From: an uncultured Clostridia bacterium
GTDB lineage: Bacteria; Bacillota; Clostridia; Oscillospirales; Acutalibacteraceae
Length of the DNA stretch: 64,000 nucleotides
Reading direction: 5' to 3'
Assembly: GCA_947625785.1 (NCBI GenBank)
Contig: CANQPS010000005.1
Location: forward strand, 1-64,000
Each line of letters starts with the position of its first letter. The stretch's first letter is position 1. The notes under the pieces are model-generated. The model searched no databases. It was not told the DNA's origin and saw only the letters and a list, made by a program, of their open reading frames with translations. The position numbers were made by a program, and so were the translations under genes. This document shows positions 1 through 7,970 of this stretch, piece by piece.

Positions 1-840
1 AGTGAAAGCCCCAATCAGATAGACAAGCAATTTACAAACAATATTAAGGGTGCTATTGAAAATAATATAAAAGTCGGGGTATATCATTTTTCTTATGCCA
101 CAAGTGCCGAAAAGGCAAAAGGTGAAGCAGATTTTTGTATCAAGTTAATAGAGGACTACAAAGATAAAATAGAATTTCCGGTTGCATTTGACTTTGAATA
201 TGACAGTCTAAAGAACAATCCGCTTACTAAAAAAGAAATCACAGACTGTATGATTGCATTTTGTGAAAGAGTAAAAGAAAAAGGGTACAAGCCTTGTATA
301 TATACTAATTATGATTTCATAAAAAATAAAATAGATATGGACAGATTAAAAGATTATTATTTATGGCTGTCATATCCTAACAGCGAACAGCCAAATATCA
401 AATGCGATATATGGCAAAACTTGTTCGCCGGAAAAGTAAATGGTATTAATGGTGATGTAGATACAGATATATCATATACGGACTTTATAAAAAAGGAAGA
501 AAATCTTCCTCAGGATAATAAAAATGATAATAGGAATTATATAAATTACACAGTTGTACAGGGCGATACTCTATGGGATATTGCAAAAGAATTTTTGGGT
601 AATGGACTTAGATATGTCAAAATATCAGAAGCAAATAATCTGAAAAATGATGTTATATATCCCGGTATGGTTCTTAAAATTCCAAAAGAGAAAGAAGTGA
701 TTTTATATAAAGTAAAAAAAGGCGATACGCTTTCATCAATAGCAAAGAAATACAATACAACTGTTGATAAACTTGCATCTGACAACAATATAAAAAACAA
801 AAATTTGATATACGTTAATCAGAAACTCATAATTAAATAA
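1..840 (+). CDS. GH25 lysozyme with two C-terminal LysM domains (5' end outside window)
   Basis: The reading frame is open from base 1, so the start lies upstream of the window. The visible 279 residues begin inside a GH25 (1,4-beta-N-acetylmuramidase) barrel: GVYHFSYA near residues 25-32 and FDFEYD near 63-68 are the family's strand motifs, with the acidic pair D64/E66 (fragment numbering) where GH25 keeps its catalytic acids, then YTNYDF and the late WQN motif. Two LysM repeats follow, at about nt 546-685 and 702-837, each with the GDTL start and a P/N-rich end; they should hold the enzyme on peptidoglycan or chitin-like glycan. The protein probably cleaves cell-wall glycan outside the cell, but the signal peptide cannot be seen. 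A strong hairpin terminator follows the stop. The family call is secure; the biological role (autolysin, spore or phage-derived) is open. Confidence 0.9.
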   Translation, partial: SESPNQIDKQFTNNIKGAIENNIKVGVYHFSYATSAEKAKGEADFCIKLIEDYKDKIEFPVAFDFEYDSLKNNPLTKKEITDCMIAFCERVKEKGYKPCIYTNYDFIKNKIDMDRLKDYYLWLSYPNSEQPNIKCDIWQNLFAGKVNGINGDVDTDISYTDFIKKEENLPQDNKNDNRNYINYTVVQGDTLWDIAKEFLGNGLRYVKISEANNLKNDVIYPGMVLKIPKEKEVILYKVKKGDTLSSIAKKYNTTVDKLASDNNIKNKNLIYVNQKLIIK

Positions 841-853
841 CTAAAAAACAGCA

Positions 854-890
854 AAAACCAGATAGGGAAGTACTCTCTATCTGGTTTTTT
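854..890 (+). terminator. Rho-independent terminator after the lysozyme gene
   Basis: AAAACCAGATAG pairs perfectly with CTATCTGGTTTT (12 bp) around a short loop and is followed by a T run. It lies 14 bases after the lysozyme stop. It also separates the lysozyme from the feoB fragment, which therefore has no obvious upstream transcription. Confidence 0.9.
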
Positions 891-913
891 ATTATTACAA
901 AATTATATATGCT

Positions 914-1759
914 ATGTGTATGGGATTTGGATGTAATGCTTGCGGTGTAACAGGTTGTAGGATTATTAATTCTCCGAGAGAGCGACTTATTGCTATTTTA
1001 ACAAATAATTTGGTTCCTTGTAATGGAAGATTTCCAATGATTATAGCAATAATAAGTATGTTTTTGGTTGGTGGAGTGATAGCACCTCTAAAATCAATAG
1101 TTTCAGCGTTAATATTATTAGGGGTAATAATATTTGGTGTATGTATGACTTTGTTAATATCAAAATTTTTATCGTTAACAATTTTAAAAGGAATACCATC
1201 AAGTTTTGTGCTTGAATTGCCGCCATATAGAAAACCTCAAATATTAAAAGTAATAGTTCGCAGTATATTTGACAGAACGCTGCATATATTAGGAAGGGCA
1301 GTTATAGCGGCGATACCAGCCGGAGTAATAATATGGGTGATGGCAAATATCAGTGTAGGGGATAATTCAATATTAAATATATGTACGAGTTTTTTAAATC
1401 CTTTTGCAAGGTTAATGGGACTTGACGGTGTAATATTAATGGCATTTATACTTGCATTTCCGGCAAACGAAATATTTATACCAATAGTACTGATGGCTTA
1501 TTTGTCAACAGGCGGGATGATGGAATATGAAAGTTTGGAACAGTTACATCAAATACTTGTTAATAATGGCTGGACATATATTACGGCTATATGCACTGTA
1601 ATATTTTCAGTATGTCATTTTCCTTGTGCTACTACCTGTATGACTATTTATAAGGAAACTAAAAGTATAAAATGGACATCGCTATCTGTATTAATTCCAA
1701 CAATTTTAGGAGTAATAATGTGTATGATGGTTAATGCACTTTCTTATATAATATTATAA
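914..1759 (+). pseudogene. feoB: FeoB ferrous iron transporter, C-terminal remnant (G domain and first gate missing)
   Basis: The 281 residues match the C-terminal half of FeoB. The visible motif GFGCNACGVTGCR followed by SPRERL and VPCNGRFP is the second gate region, then about seven hydrophobic segments follow, including FPANEIFIP and the terminal CHFPCATTC. Intact FeoB is well over 600 residues and starts with a GTPase domain carrying G1-G5 motifs; none of that is present. The frame is closed by TAG at 863-865, inside the preceding terminator, and no ribosome binding site precedes the ATG at 914. The sequence thus joins the end of the lysozyme unit directly to the middle of feoB, which points to a deletion or rearrangement. 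The remaining frame has no stops, so the event may be recent, or the fragment may be retained as a membrane protein. Misassembly is the alternative. Confidence 0.75.
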
Positions 1760-1810
1760 TGATTTTATATTAACCTATTTTTGTTAGAATTTGTTATACA
1801 CTATTTAACT

Positions 1811-1985
1811 CAATGGGCAAGAAGTCCCCCGCCTATGTAGGCGGAGGGCTGAATTGCTTGTGTGATACACAGGGTTGGCTCGCTTATGTTCAGTACATAG
1901 GTGCTATCGAACGAAAAATAAACTCGCCGAAACAGGAAGTTCTCGCCTCTAAGCATTAGCGTAGGCGGGGGAGAACATCACCATA
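1811..1985 (+). mobile_element. Solo right end of an IS200/IS605-family element (omega/HEARO-like RNA), no tnpB
   Basis: This non-coding stretch is built of GC-rich hairpins quite unlike the flanking AT-rich DNA. CCGCCTA/TAGGCGG at 1829-1844 has a 2-base loop with outer CCC/GGG pairing. A second structure pairs GTTCTC (1939-1944) with GAGAAC (1971-1976), containing GCCT/AGGC and CTAA-GCA-TTAG. Between them is the stretch CTCGCCGAAACAGG. This arrangement (hairpin, GCCGAAAC-type core, terminal hairpin near ...GAACATCAC) is what follows tnpB in clostridial IS605-type elements, where it forms the transposon right end and guide (omega) RNA. No tnpB or tnpA frame is present next to it, so it is a solo end or a stand-alone HEARO-type RNA. 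The family assignment is from recognition of the pattern and needs a covariance search. Confidence 0.55.
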
Positions 1986-1997
1986 TAGGGTAATTTT

Positions 1998-2978
1998 TTA
2001 TTTTTTATTATTTATATAATTTAAATATTTATCTCTTATTGTTTTAATGTTTCTTTGTCTTATTGAAACACAGTCACCGTTTGACATTATAAATTGTTTA
2101 TCAACCTGTCTGATATAATTCATATTTACTAAATAACTTTTATGACATCTCAAAAATTGTTTGCAATTCAGTTCAATTTCTATTTCATCTAATTTTTTAT
2201 ATATAGTATATTTGTTGCCATCGATGCTATGCATAATACATTTTGAATTATTGCTTTCCACATAAATTATATTGTAATACGGAATTGTTATAAATTGATT
2301 TCTGTATTTTATATGATAAACATTAACATTATAACTGCGTAAAATTCTATTCATTGAGCGTTCAAATTTTTCCATACTATGTTCTTCTAAAAATTGCAAT
2401 TCGATTGATGAATAGCTTTTTAAGATTAAGTTTATAATTTCATATAACTGTTTTATATTTTTAGGTTTAAATAAATCGTTAATACTTTCTGTATCCCAAT
2501 TTTTTAAAACTTCTTTTGTTATGTCATATAAGTGTTTATAATTTATATCTTCCTTTATAAAATTTTCACTTATTTTGCATAGTATATCGTAATTATTCAC
2601 AAAATTATTATTAATAATATTTTTATTCACTATGTCATTAAAAATTTTTATATCTTTGTTTTTTAACAAATAATCAACAGCACCAACATCATATCCTGAA
2701 AAAACAAAATCCGGTGTTGAGGTTAAAAATACTATTTTACCATTAAAGTGAATTTTTCCAAGTTTTTCAGCTATCTCTATCCCATTTATTTCTTTAATAT
2801 ATATTTCAAGGAATACTATATCAAAATTGATATTATCTTCAATATCATATATTAAATTAGTGCCGTTTGAATATTCAGTAAAATCAATATTAATATACTT
2901 TCTTTCAAAATAATTAGTTAATAATTCAACAGCTAACTCTCTGTCAAGAGAATTATTATCACAAATTGCAATCCTCAT
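1998..2978 (-). CDS. LytTR-family response regulator with Glu in place of the phospho-acceptor Asp
   Basis: 326 residues. Residues 1-120 are a receiver (REC) domain: acidic pocket near D7, a Thr/Ser in FLTST near 85, and the conserved Lys in DYLLKNKD. The strand that normally ends in the phosphorylated Asp reads FDIVFLEIY, so residue 58 is Glu. A linker of about 100 residues without a recognised domain follows. Residues 225-322 form a LytTR DNA-binding domain (YVESNNSKCIMH, LRCHKSYLVNMNYI). No sensor kinase gene is adjacent. LytTR regulators usually bind direct repeats upstream of virulence, bacteriocin or competence genes. A Glu at the acceptor site can mimic the phosphorylated state, so this protein may be constitutively active or controlled in another way; that is inference. 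The start ATG at 2978 fits the domain boundary. Confidence 0.85.
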   Translation of the reverse strand: MRIAICDNNSLDRELAVELLTNYFERKYINIDFTEYSNGTNLIYDIEDNINFDIVFLEIYIKEINGIEIAEKLGKIHFNGKIVFLTSTPDFVFSGYDVGAVDYLLKNKDIKIFNDIVNKNIINNNFVNNYDILCKISENFIKEDINYKHLYDITKEVLKNWDTESINDLFKPKNIKQLYEIINLILKSYSSIELQFLEEHSMEKFERSMNRILRSYNVNVYHIKYRNQFITIPYYNIIYVESNNSKCIMHSIDGNKYTIYKKLDEIEIELNCKQFLRCHKSYLVNMNYIRQVDKQFIMSNGDCVSIRQRNIKTIRDKYLNYINNKK

Positions 2979-3111
2979 TCCATAACATTCCTTTACTTAA
3001 TTATAATTGTCAAATTCAATAAAATATTTGATTTTTTCAGTGATTAAAACAAACATTAGAACTTATAGGTTATAATTTTATCACAATAACATTTATATCA
3101 AGGAGTGTCAA

Positions 3112-3348
3112 TTGAATATGATTATATACAAAATCACTGAAAGCAATATGTGGGATACAGACAACGGAAACTACACATCATTTGGAATTTGTGCGTACGA
3201 AATACTTAATAATGATAAGAAGTTGGTTGCTTATGTTCCCGATATATTTCTAAATAAACAAGATGCCGAAGTTCTTGTTGACAGATGTAATAGTGGCAAG
3301 TTATCTCTAATACATCTTTATGATGTAATAGAAGATGCTCTTTCATAA
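3112..3348 (+). CDS. Small DUF6514-like protein
   Basis: 78 residues from a TTG start at 3112, chosen because AGGAG at 3101-3105 lies 6 bases before it; the ATG two codons later is too far. The pattern FGICAYEI, then VPDIFLNKQDAEVLVDRCN and a C-terminal LxxLYDVIEDAL resembles small clostridial proteins of the DUF6514 family, which have no known function. No membrane segment or signal is visible. A TATAAT at 3071-3076 could serve as a -10 element for a short monocistronic transcript. About 245 bases of AT-rich DNA with no gene follow. The call as a real gene is fairly secure; its role is unknown. Confidence 0.65.
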   Translation: MNMIIYKITESNMWDTDNGNYTSFGICAYEILNNDKKLVAYVPDIFLNKQDAEVLVDRCNSGKLSLIHLYDVIEDALS

Positions 3349-3594
3349 AATATAATATCACTATATTCCCGATTAATCAATACATATTTTTATTTTAAAT
3401 TTTTTACCTTATACAAAATATTTAAATAAATTTTGACTTTGTATTTATATAAAACAGATATTGTACTTTATTCACAAAAATTCCCTTTAAACTATATAAA
3501 CTTTAAAATTTTATATTTCTTTTTTACAGTTAATTACATTTATGTTTGTGGTATAATGTAATATATTTACAAATTACCAAGGGGGCAAACATAT

Positions 3595-4008
3595 ATGAAA
3601 AAGTTTCTTTGTATATTTACATTAGCCCTTGCTTTAGTAGCTGTTTGGTATCGAACAACTGATGACATTGATTTTATTATTGATCCTATACTTGACAAAG
3701 TTAAATCTATTTTAAATATTGACAGTATTACTAATAAAACTTCTGATGACATTTTCACAGATAGCGAGGGCGGTCAAATAATAATGTATAAGAAAGATAA
3801 AAAAGTTGAATTTAAAGATGTTTCTTATTATAATACTTCGTTGTTTGCAGAGGGAACATACGAAATAGGAAATAATGGTGATTATATTATAACTATAAAC
3901 GCTGTTCAAACAGAATACTATAAGGAACTCATTGGAACAAAGTTGACTATCAATCAACCTGATGTTGCTACCATTAATGCCTTTGGAACAACTTATAAAA
4001 AAGACTAA
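3595..4008 (+). CDS. Small secreted or membrane-anchored protein of unknown function
   Basis: 137 residues, start ATG at 3595 preceded by AAGGGGG eight bases upstream. The N-terminus MKKFLCIFTLALALVAVW is a typical signal sequence or single membrane anchor; no lipobox is clear. The rest (about 25-137) is polar, with a predicted beta-rich part (FAEGTYEIGNNGDYIITINAV) that resembles the small beta-sandwich domains of hypothetical exported proteins. I do not recognise a named family. The gene is monocistronic: a TATAAT lies at about 3553-3558 and a strong convergent terminator follows. Confidence 0.6.
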   Translation: MKKFLCIFTLALALVAVWYRTTDDIDFIIDPILDKVKSILNIDSITNKTSDDIFTDSEGGQIIMYKKDKKVEFKDVSYYNTSLFAEGTYEIGNNGDYIITINAVQTEYYKELIGTKLTINQPDVATINAFGTTYKKD

Positions 4009-4041
4009 TAAAGGTTTAATTCAGTTTTTTATTAAATATTT

Positions 4042-4074
4042 TTAAGGGTTAGAATATCTTATTCTAACCCTTAA
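4042..4074. terminator. Bidirectional terminator between the secreted protein gene and thiE
   Basis: TTAAGGGTTAGAAT pairs perfectly with ATTCTAACCCTTAA around a 5-base loop. T-rich tracts flank both sides, so it can end transcription from the plus-strand gene and from the thi operon on the minus strand. Confidence 0.85.
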
Positions 4075-4080
4075 GTTTAT

Positions 4081-4623
4081 TTACTTCATAGCTGATGACA
4101 TAATACAATATCCTTTTGCATTTTTTTCATATATTAAATGTTTATTTTCGTCATTAATTCCACCTATCGCAAAAACAGGAATATTTACAGATTTTACAAT
4201 ATCTTCAAGAAATCCAAGTCCACGAGGGGCAATATTTTTTTTACAGTCAGTCGCAAATATATGTCCTGCTATTATATAATCCGCACCTAAATTTTGGGCT
4301 GTAACCGCTTCATCTATACTATGTATGGATACGCCCTTAGTTATATTATTTAATTTAGAAATATTTTCTTTAAAAAGATTAAATGGCAAGTGAACATTTT
4401 TTATATTGTTATCAAGTGCAAAATCAAAGAATGAATGAACAAACAAAGGAATATTGTATTTATCGCATATATTTTTACATTTAAAATACAATTTTGAATA
4501 TTCGTTGTATGATAAATCTTTTTCTCTTAATATAATACGGCAAGGATTTTCACTTGCACATTGTTCTATCTTATCTAAAAAATTAATAGTACATAATTTT
4601 CTGTTAGTTACAATTATCTTCAT
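4081..4623 (-). CDS. thiE: Thiamine phosphate synthase / TenI-like protein
   Basis: 180 residues. The TIM-barrel pattern of ThiE/TenI is visible: ILREKDLS near 31-38, VHLPF near 75, SIHSIDEA near 99, GADYIIAGHIFAT, then APRGLGFL and PVFAIGGIN near 150. ThiE joins hydroxymethylpyrimidine pyrophosphate to the thiazole phosphate; the related TenI is a thiazole tautomerase. At 180 residues it is shorter than usual ThiE (about 210), and which of the two activities it has cannot be settled by eye. It is the last gene of the thiS-thiF-thiG-thiH operon, four bases after thiH, which fits a role in thiazole use. A terminator follows. Confidence 0.75.
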   Translation of the reverse strand: MKIIVTNRKLCTINFLDKIEQCASENPCRIILREKDLSYNEYSKLYFKCKNICDKYNIPLFVHSFFDFALDNNIKNVHLPFNLFKENISKLNNITKGVSIHSIDEAVTAQNLGADYIIAGHIFATDCKKNIAPRGLGFLEDIVKSVNIPVFAIGGINDENKHLIYEKNAKGYCIMSSAMK

Positions 4624-4627
4624 AGCT

Positions 4628-5791
4628 TTATAACCTTATATAGTCATTATAAACAGGCTGCAAACCTTTACTTATAATCATATCGTGTATTTCCTTGACA
4701 TTTCTTGAATCGGCAATTTCAAATTGTTCGTCACCTTTCTCGTCTTTACCGTGACCACCTACGCCAACCTTAACGCCGGAGGAAATTTTTGTTGCTGCGA
4801 TACCAATTACATTATCCCTAAAACCTGCTCTTTCTCTTGTTGATATGGTTATACCGGCATAAGGCATAAATAGTCTGTATGCCAACATTACTTGTAATAA
4901 TTGTTTTTCGTGAACATCATTAGGATTGTTGTCAGAATTATTTATATATGGTCTTAATCTTGGTATTGAGAATGATATTTCAGCGTGTGGATATTTTTTT
5001 TGTATTAAAGATGCGTGTAATCCTGCTGCAAATGCGTCTTTTCTGAAATCTCCCAAACCCAATAACGCACCGAATGAAACACCTCTCATATTTGCCATTA
5101 ATGCCCTTTCCTGTGCATTAAATCTATATGGATAAATTCTCTTATGACCGAATAAGTGTACTTCCTCATATTTATCTGTATCGTATGTTTCCTGATAGAC
5201 GCACACATAGTCCGCACCACATTCCCTAAGGTAACGGTATTCGTCTACATTTAGCGGATAAATTTCAATGCTTATACTTGAAAAATACTTACAGGCTATT
5301 TTAACGGCTTCACCTATATATTCTACGCTTGACATATTTCTTGATTCGCCTGTTAATAATAATATTTCTTTAAGACCTGTACCGGCAATAGCTGCCATTT
5401 CTTCTTCTATTTCTTTCATAGTAAGTTTAGCACGATTAATTTTATTCATACAGTTAAAACCACAATAAACGCAATAATTCTCACAATAATTTGCTATATA
5501 CAATGGTGTAAACATATTAATGCTATTACCGAAATGTTTCATAGTTTCTTTTTTAGCCTTATGTGCGATTGGTTCAAGATATTTTTCGGCGGCAGGCGAC
5601 AATAATACCTTGTAATCCTCAAGTGAAATTATATCTTTTTGCAGGACTTTTAAAACATCATTATCTTTATATTTTTTATAATCGTAATTTTCAGTTTCCC
5701 CGATAACCTTATACATAATTTCAGAGCCGATATTATCCATACCTTCCATATATTCCATATGATTTGTTTCTCTTAATTTCAAATTTAACAC
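4628..5791 (-). CDS. thiH: 2-iminoacetate synthase (radical SAM, tyrosine lyase)
   Basis: 387 residues, close to the usual ThiH length. The radical SAM cluster motif CxxxCxxC is seen as C103, C107, C110 (NYCENYCVYCGF). Downstream are LLLTGES, SIEIYPL, VYQETYD, GHKRIYPYRF and FSIPRLRP, all typical ThiH segments. The enzyme splits tyrosine to give dehydroglycine for thiazole formation and works with ThiG. The gene lies 24 bases downstream of thiG in the thi operon. Use of ThiH rather than the oxygen-dependent ThiO fits an anaerobe. Confidence 0.95.
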   Translation of the reverse strand: MLNLKLRETNHMEYMEGMDNIGSEIMYKVIGETENYDYKKYKDNDVLKVLQKDIISLEDYKVLLSPAAEKYLEPIAHKAKKETMKHFGNSINMFTPLYIANYCENYCVYCGFNCMNKINRAKLTMKEIEEEMAAIAGTGLKEILLLTGESRNMSSVEYIGEAVKIACKYFSSISIEIYPLNVDEYRYLRECGADYVCVYQETYDTDKYEEVHLFGHKRIYPYRFNAQERALMANMRGVSFGALLGLGDFRKDAFAAGLHASLIQKKYPHAEISFSIPRLRPYINNSDNNPNDVHEKQLLQVMLAYRLFMPYAGITISTRERAGFRDNVIGIAATKISSGVKVGVGGHGKDEKGDEQFEIADSRNVKEIHDMIISKGLQPVYNDYIRL

Positions 5792-5815
5792 TTTCTTTCT
5801 ATACTTATAAAATTA

Positions 5816-6586
5816 TCAGTCATTTAAAAATCCTGTTAGGGGACTTGATGCCTCGCCTTTATTTTCAAGAACTCTGCCGATACCCGACAAATATGCCATT
5901 CTTCCTGCTATTATAGCAAGTTTAAATGCTTCCGCCATCATTGGAATATTACCTGATGTTGCAACCGCCGTATTAGCCATTATTGCGTCAACACCCATTT
6001 CCATAGCCTCGCACGCCTGCGATGGTTTACCAATACCGGCATCAACTATAATAGGCAAATCTATTTCTTCAACAAGTATTTTAATAAATTCTTTTGTGAC
6101 AAGCCCCCTATTGCTTCCGATAGGTGCTGCCAACGGCATAATAGCTGATGCACCTGCATTGACAAGCTCTCTTGCCGTAATTAAGTCAGGATACATATAT
6201 GGCATTACAATAAAGCCTTCCTTTGCGAGAATTTCTGTTGCTTTAATAGTTTCATAATTATCCGGTAATAAATATTTACTATCTCTTACTACTTCTATTT
6301 TAACAAAATCTCCGCAGCCCAATTCTTTTGATAATCGTGCTATTCTGACTGCCTCCTCGGCATTTCTTGCACCGGATGTATTTGGCAAAAGTGTTATGCC
6401 TTCCGGAATATAATCGAGAATGTTTTCTTCTCCGCCATTATTTGCACGCCTTAATGCCAATGTTGCCATTTCAACCCCGCCATTTTCAATAACAGCCTTA
6501 GTCATATCGAGTGAAAATTTACCCGAGCCTAATATAAATCTTGAATTGAATTCGTGACCGCCAATTATAAGTTTATCATTATTCAT
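5816..6586 (-). CDS. thiG: Thiazole synthase
   Basis: 256 residues, the normal ThiG length. The barrel motifs LGSGKF near 19-24, ATLALRR near 41, LLPNTSGA near 66, the Schiff-base lysine in DFVKIEV (K96), [20 protein letters not shown] and ANTAVA are all present. ThiG condenses deoxyxylulose phosphate, dehydroglycine from ThiH and sulfur from ThiS thiocarboxylate into the thiazole. AAAGGAG lies just upstream of the ATG at 6586. The gene follows thiF in the operon. Confidence 0.95.
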   Translation of the reverse strand: MNNDKLIIGGHEFNSRFILGSGKFSLDMTKAVIENGGVEMATLALRRANNGGEENILDYIPEGITLLPNTSGARNAEEAVRIARLSKELGCGDFVKIEVVRDSKYLLPDNYETIKATEILAKEGFIVMPYMYPDLITARELVNAGASAIMPLAAPIGSNRGLVTKEFIKILVEEIDLPIIVDAGIGKPSQACEAMEMGVDAIMANTAVATSGNIPMMAEAFKLAIIAGRMAYLSGIGRVLENKGEASSPLTGFLND

Positions 6587-6613
6587 TATAAAAAACTCCT
6601 TTATATCAATATT

Positions 6614-7420
6614 TTAACAATCTTTAATATTTAATAATAAACGCACTGCCATATTCGCTTGATGACCTGCACAAATTTGAACTCTTGGAGCCATAAGTCC
6701 ACGACCAATTTCTGCACCATTTTCACCGTCGCCACAGATATATAAATTTTTAATTGGATTTGTTGTTCTTATTGTATTAGAACTTTCATAACCCGCCATT
6801 CCTGAACTACATACTAATGGTGTATCAGGTAACTTTTCCAATATTTCATTAACAAGCATAGCTTTGCAATTTGGATTGTCAAATGCTTCGCATATTATAT
6901 CGCAATCTTTTAATATCAGGCAAGCATTATTTTCCGTAAGATATTCGTTTACAGCAGTAACTTTAATAAACGGATTTATTTGTTCAATCTGAGATTTCAT
7001 AGCAATACATTTTAGCATACCTAAATGATTTATATAATAACTCTGTCTGTTGAGATTACTTGGCTCAACTATATCAAAATCAATCAGTATTAAATGTCCT
7101 ATACCCATTCTTGCAAGGCTTATAGCTATATTTGAGCCAAGTCCACCTAAACCGGCAATTCCAACCGTTGCATTTTTCATTTTATCATAAACTTTTGGTG
7201 TATGTCTTGCACATATCATAAGCTCTAATTGTTCTTTTGGGGGCATAACACCTTTTTGTATTATAAAAATATTATCATTATTATTTATTATAGTATCTTC
7301 CGATATCTGATAACCATTTACTATAACAATACTGCCGTTACTAAATTCTTTATCTCTAAGTTCAAATGCTGTTTTGCAGCTTGTTAATGTCTTTTTTCCG
7401 TTTAGCGATATTTCTAACAT
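6614..7420 (-). CDS. thiF: ThiS adenylyltransferase with an N-terminal beta-grasp (ThiS-like) extension
   Basis: 268 residues. Start chosen as the ATG at 7420, two bases after the thiS stop; the longer TTG frame would overlap thiS. Residues about 80-268 are an E1/ThiF Rossmann domain: GIAGLGGLGSN (nucleotide loop), DFDIVEPSNLNRQ, CDIICEAFDN and SSGMAGY. Residues 1-65 look like a second ThiS-type beta-grasp fold: LEISLNGKKT, then VIVNGYQISEDT and NDNIFIIQKG, but without a C-terminal Gly-Gly. ThiF activates the C-terminus of ThiS with ATP for sulfur loading. The extra domain may mimic the bound carrier or fix the partner; this is inference. The ThiF core call is secure. Confidence 0.9.
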   Translation of the reverse strand: MLEISLNGKKTLTSCKTAFELRDKEFSNGSIVIVNGYQISEDTIINNNDNIFIIQKGVMPPKEQLELMICARHTPKVYDKMKNATVGIAGLGGLGSNIAISLARMGIGHLILIDFDIVEPSNLNRQSYYINHLGMLKCIAMKSQIEQINPFIKVTAVNEYLTENNACLILKDCDIICEAFDNPNCKAMLVNEILEKLPDTPLVCSSGMAGYESSNTIRTTNPIKNLYICGDGENGAEIGRGLMAPRVQICAGHQANMAVRLLLNIKDC

Positions 7421-7421
7421 A

Positions 7422-7616
7422 TCAGCCGCCACCCACAAAACTTACCACTTCTATTATGTCATTGTCGTTTATAATCTCTGTTAAAAATTTGGCTCTCGGA
7501 ATAATATTTCCATTTTTTTCAACGGCTACTCTATTTATATTGTATCCGTTTTGTTCAAGAAAATCTGAAAGTTTAATTTCTTCTTTTAATGAAATTGTTT
7601 TGCCGTTTATTCTCAC
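7422..7616 (-). CDS. thiS: Sulfur carrier protein ThiS
   Basis: 64 residues, the normal ThiS length. It begins MRINGK, has the beta-grasp pattern (VAVEKNGNIIPRAKF, DNDIIEVVSFVGGG) and ends in Gly-Gly-Gly, the tail that is adenylated by ThiF and converted to a thiocarboxylate that donates sulfur to ThiG. It is the first gene of the minus-strand thi operon. The promoter and a short hairpin leader lie directly upstream. Confidence 0.95.
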   Translation of the reverse strand: MRINGKTISLKEEIKLSDFLEQNGYNINRVAVEKNGNIIPRAKFLTEIINDNDIIEVVSFVGGG

Positions 7617-7644
7617 TCGAAATCAGCCTTTCTATTATTGAATT

Positions 7645-7705
7645 ATTGTAAAAAGACAAAAGGACGGCAATACACCCGTGGTGGTGTACCCCGTCCTATT
7701 GTGAC
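7645..7705 (-). promoter_or_regulatory. thiS leader with 5'-proximal terminator-like hairpin
   Basis: Read on the minus strand, the RNA expected from the promoter at 7712-7740 starts near 7705. Almost at once it folds GGACGG with CCGTCC and the inner TACACC with GGTGTA, followed by CCTTTTGTCTTTTT. This looks like an intrinsic terminator or attenuator within the first 60 bases. None of the conserved TPP riboswitch segments (CTGAGA, ACCTGATCTGG) is present. A small 'thiS motif' RNA has been described upstream of thiS genes in Firmicutes; whether this is a member is not established here. Confidence 0.6.
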
Positions 7706-7711
7706 AAAAAT

Positions 7712-7740
7712 ATTATAATACTATTATATATTGTTGTCAA
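7712..7740 (-). promoter_or_regulatory. Consensus promoter of the thi operon
   Basis: On the minus strand TTGACA (7740-7735) and TATAAT (7717-7712) are separated by 17 bases, a perfect housekeeping-sigma match. Transcription would start near 7705, directly in front of the leader hairpin. Confidence 0.85.
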
Positions 7741-7827
7741 TATGCAATTTTAAATTACTGCTTTGACTACTGTAATATGTCTATTGCAGACCTGCAACTT
7801 TGAAATAAATTATTTTCTTATATAGTA

Positions 7828-7856
7828 TTGACTTATCCGAAACTATATGGTATAAT
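7828..7856 (+). promoter_or_regulatory. Promoter of rpsB-tsf
   Basis: TTGACT (7828-7833) and TATAAT (7851-7856) with a 17-base spacer. The 5' UTR to rpsB is about 105 bases. It is divergent from the thi promoter, with about 88 bases between the two -35 boxes. Confidence 0.85.
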
Positions 7857-7859
7857 CTC

Positions 7860-7892
7860 TAACGAAATTCACACGCTGAAACTTATTCGTTA
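7860..7892 (+). promoter_or_regulatory. Hairpin at the start of the rpsB leader
   Basis: TAACGAA pairs with TTCGTTA around a 19-base loop directly at the expected transcript start. Ribosomal protein leaders often bind the product (here S2) for feedback control; this element could serve that purpose, but I cannot match it to a known S2 leader by eye. Confidence 0.35.
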
Positions 7893-7970
7893 GGTTCTGT
7901 TAAAAATAAAAAACAGTAGTACGAATTTATGTTTTAGTGGAGGATAAATAAACCTAAGGAGGACTATTCA

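Noticed and set aside
1041-1226. Minus-strand frame opposite the feoB remnant
   Set aside because: Antisense to recognisable FeoB sequence, low complexity, no start signals.
7617-7740. TPP riboswitch upstream of the thi operon
   Set aside because: None of the conserved aptamer segments can be found on the minus strand; the promoter leaves only about 90 bases of leader.
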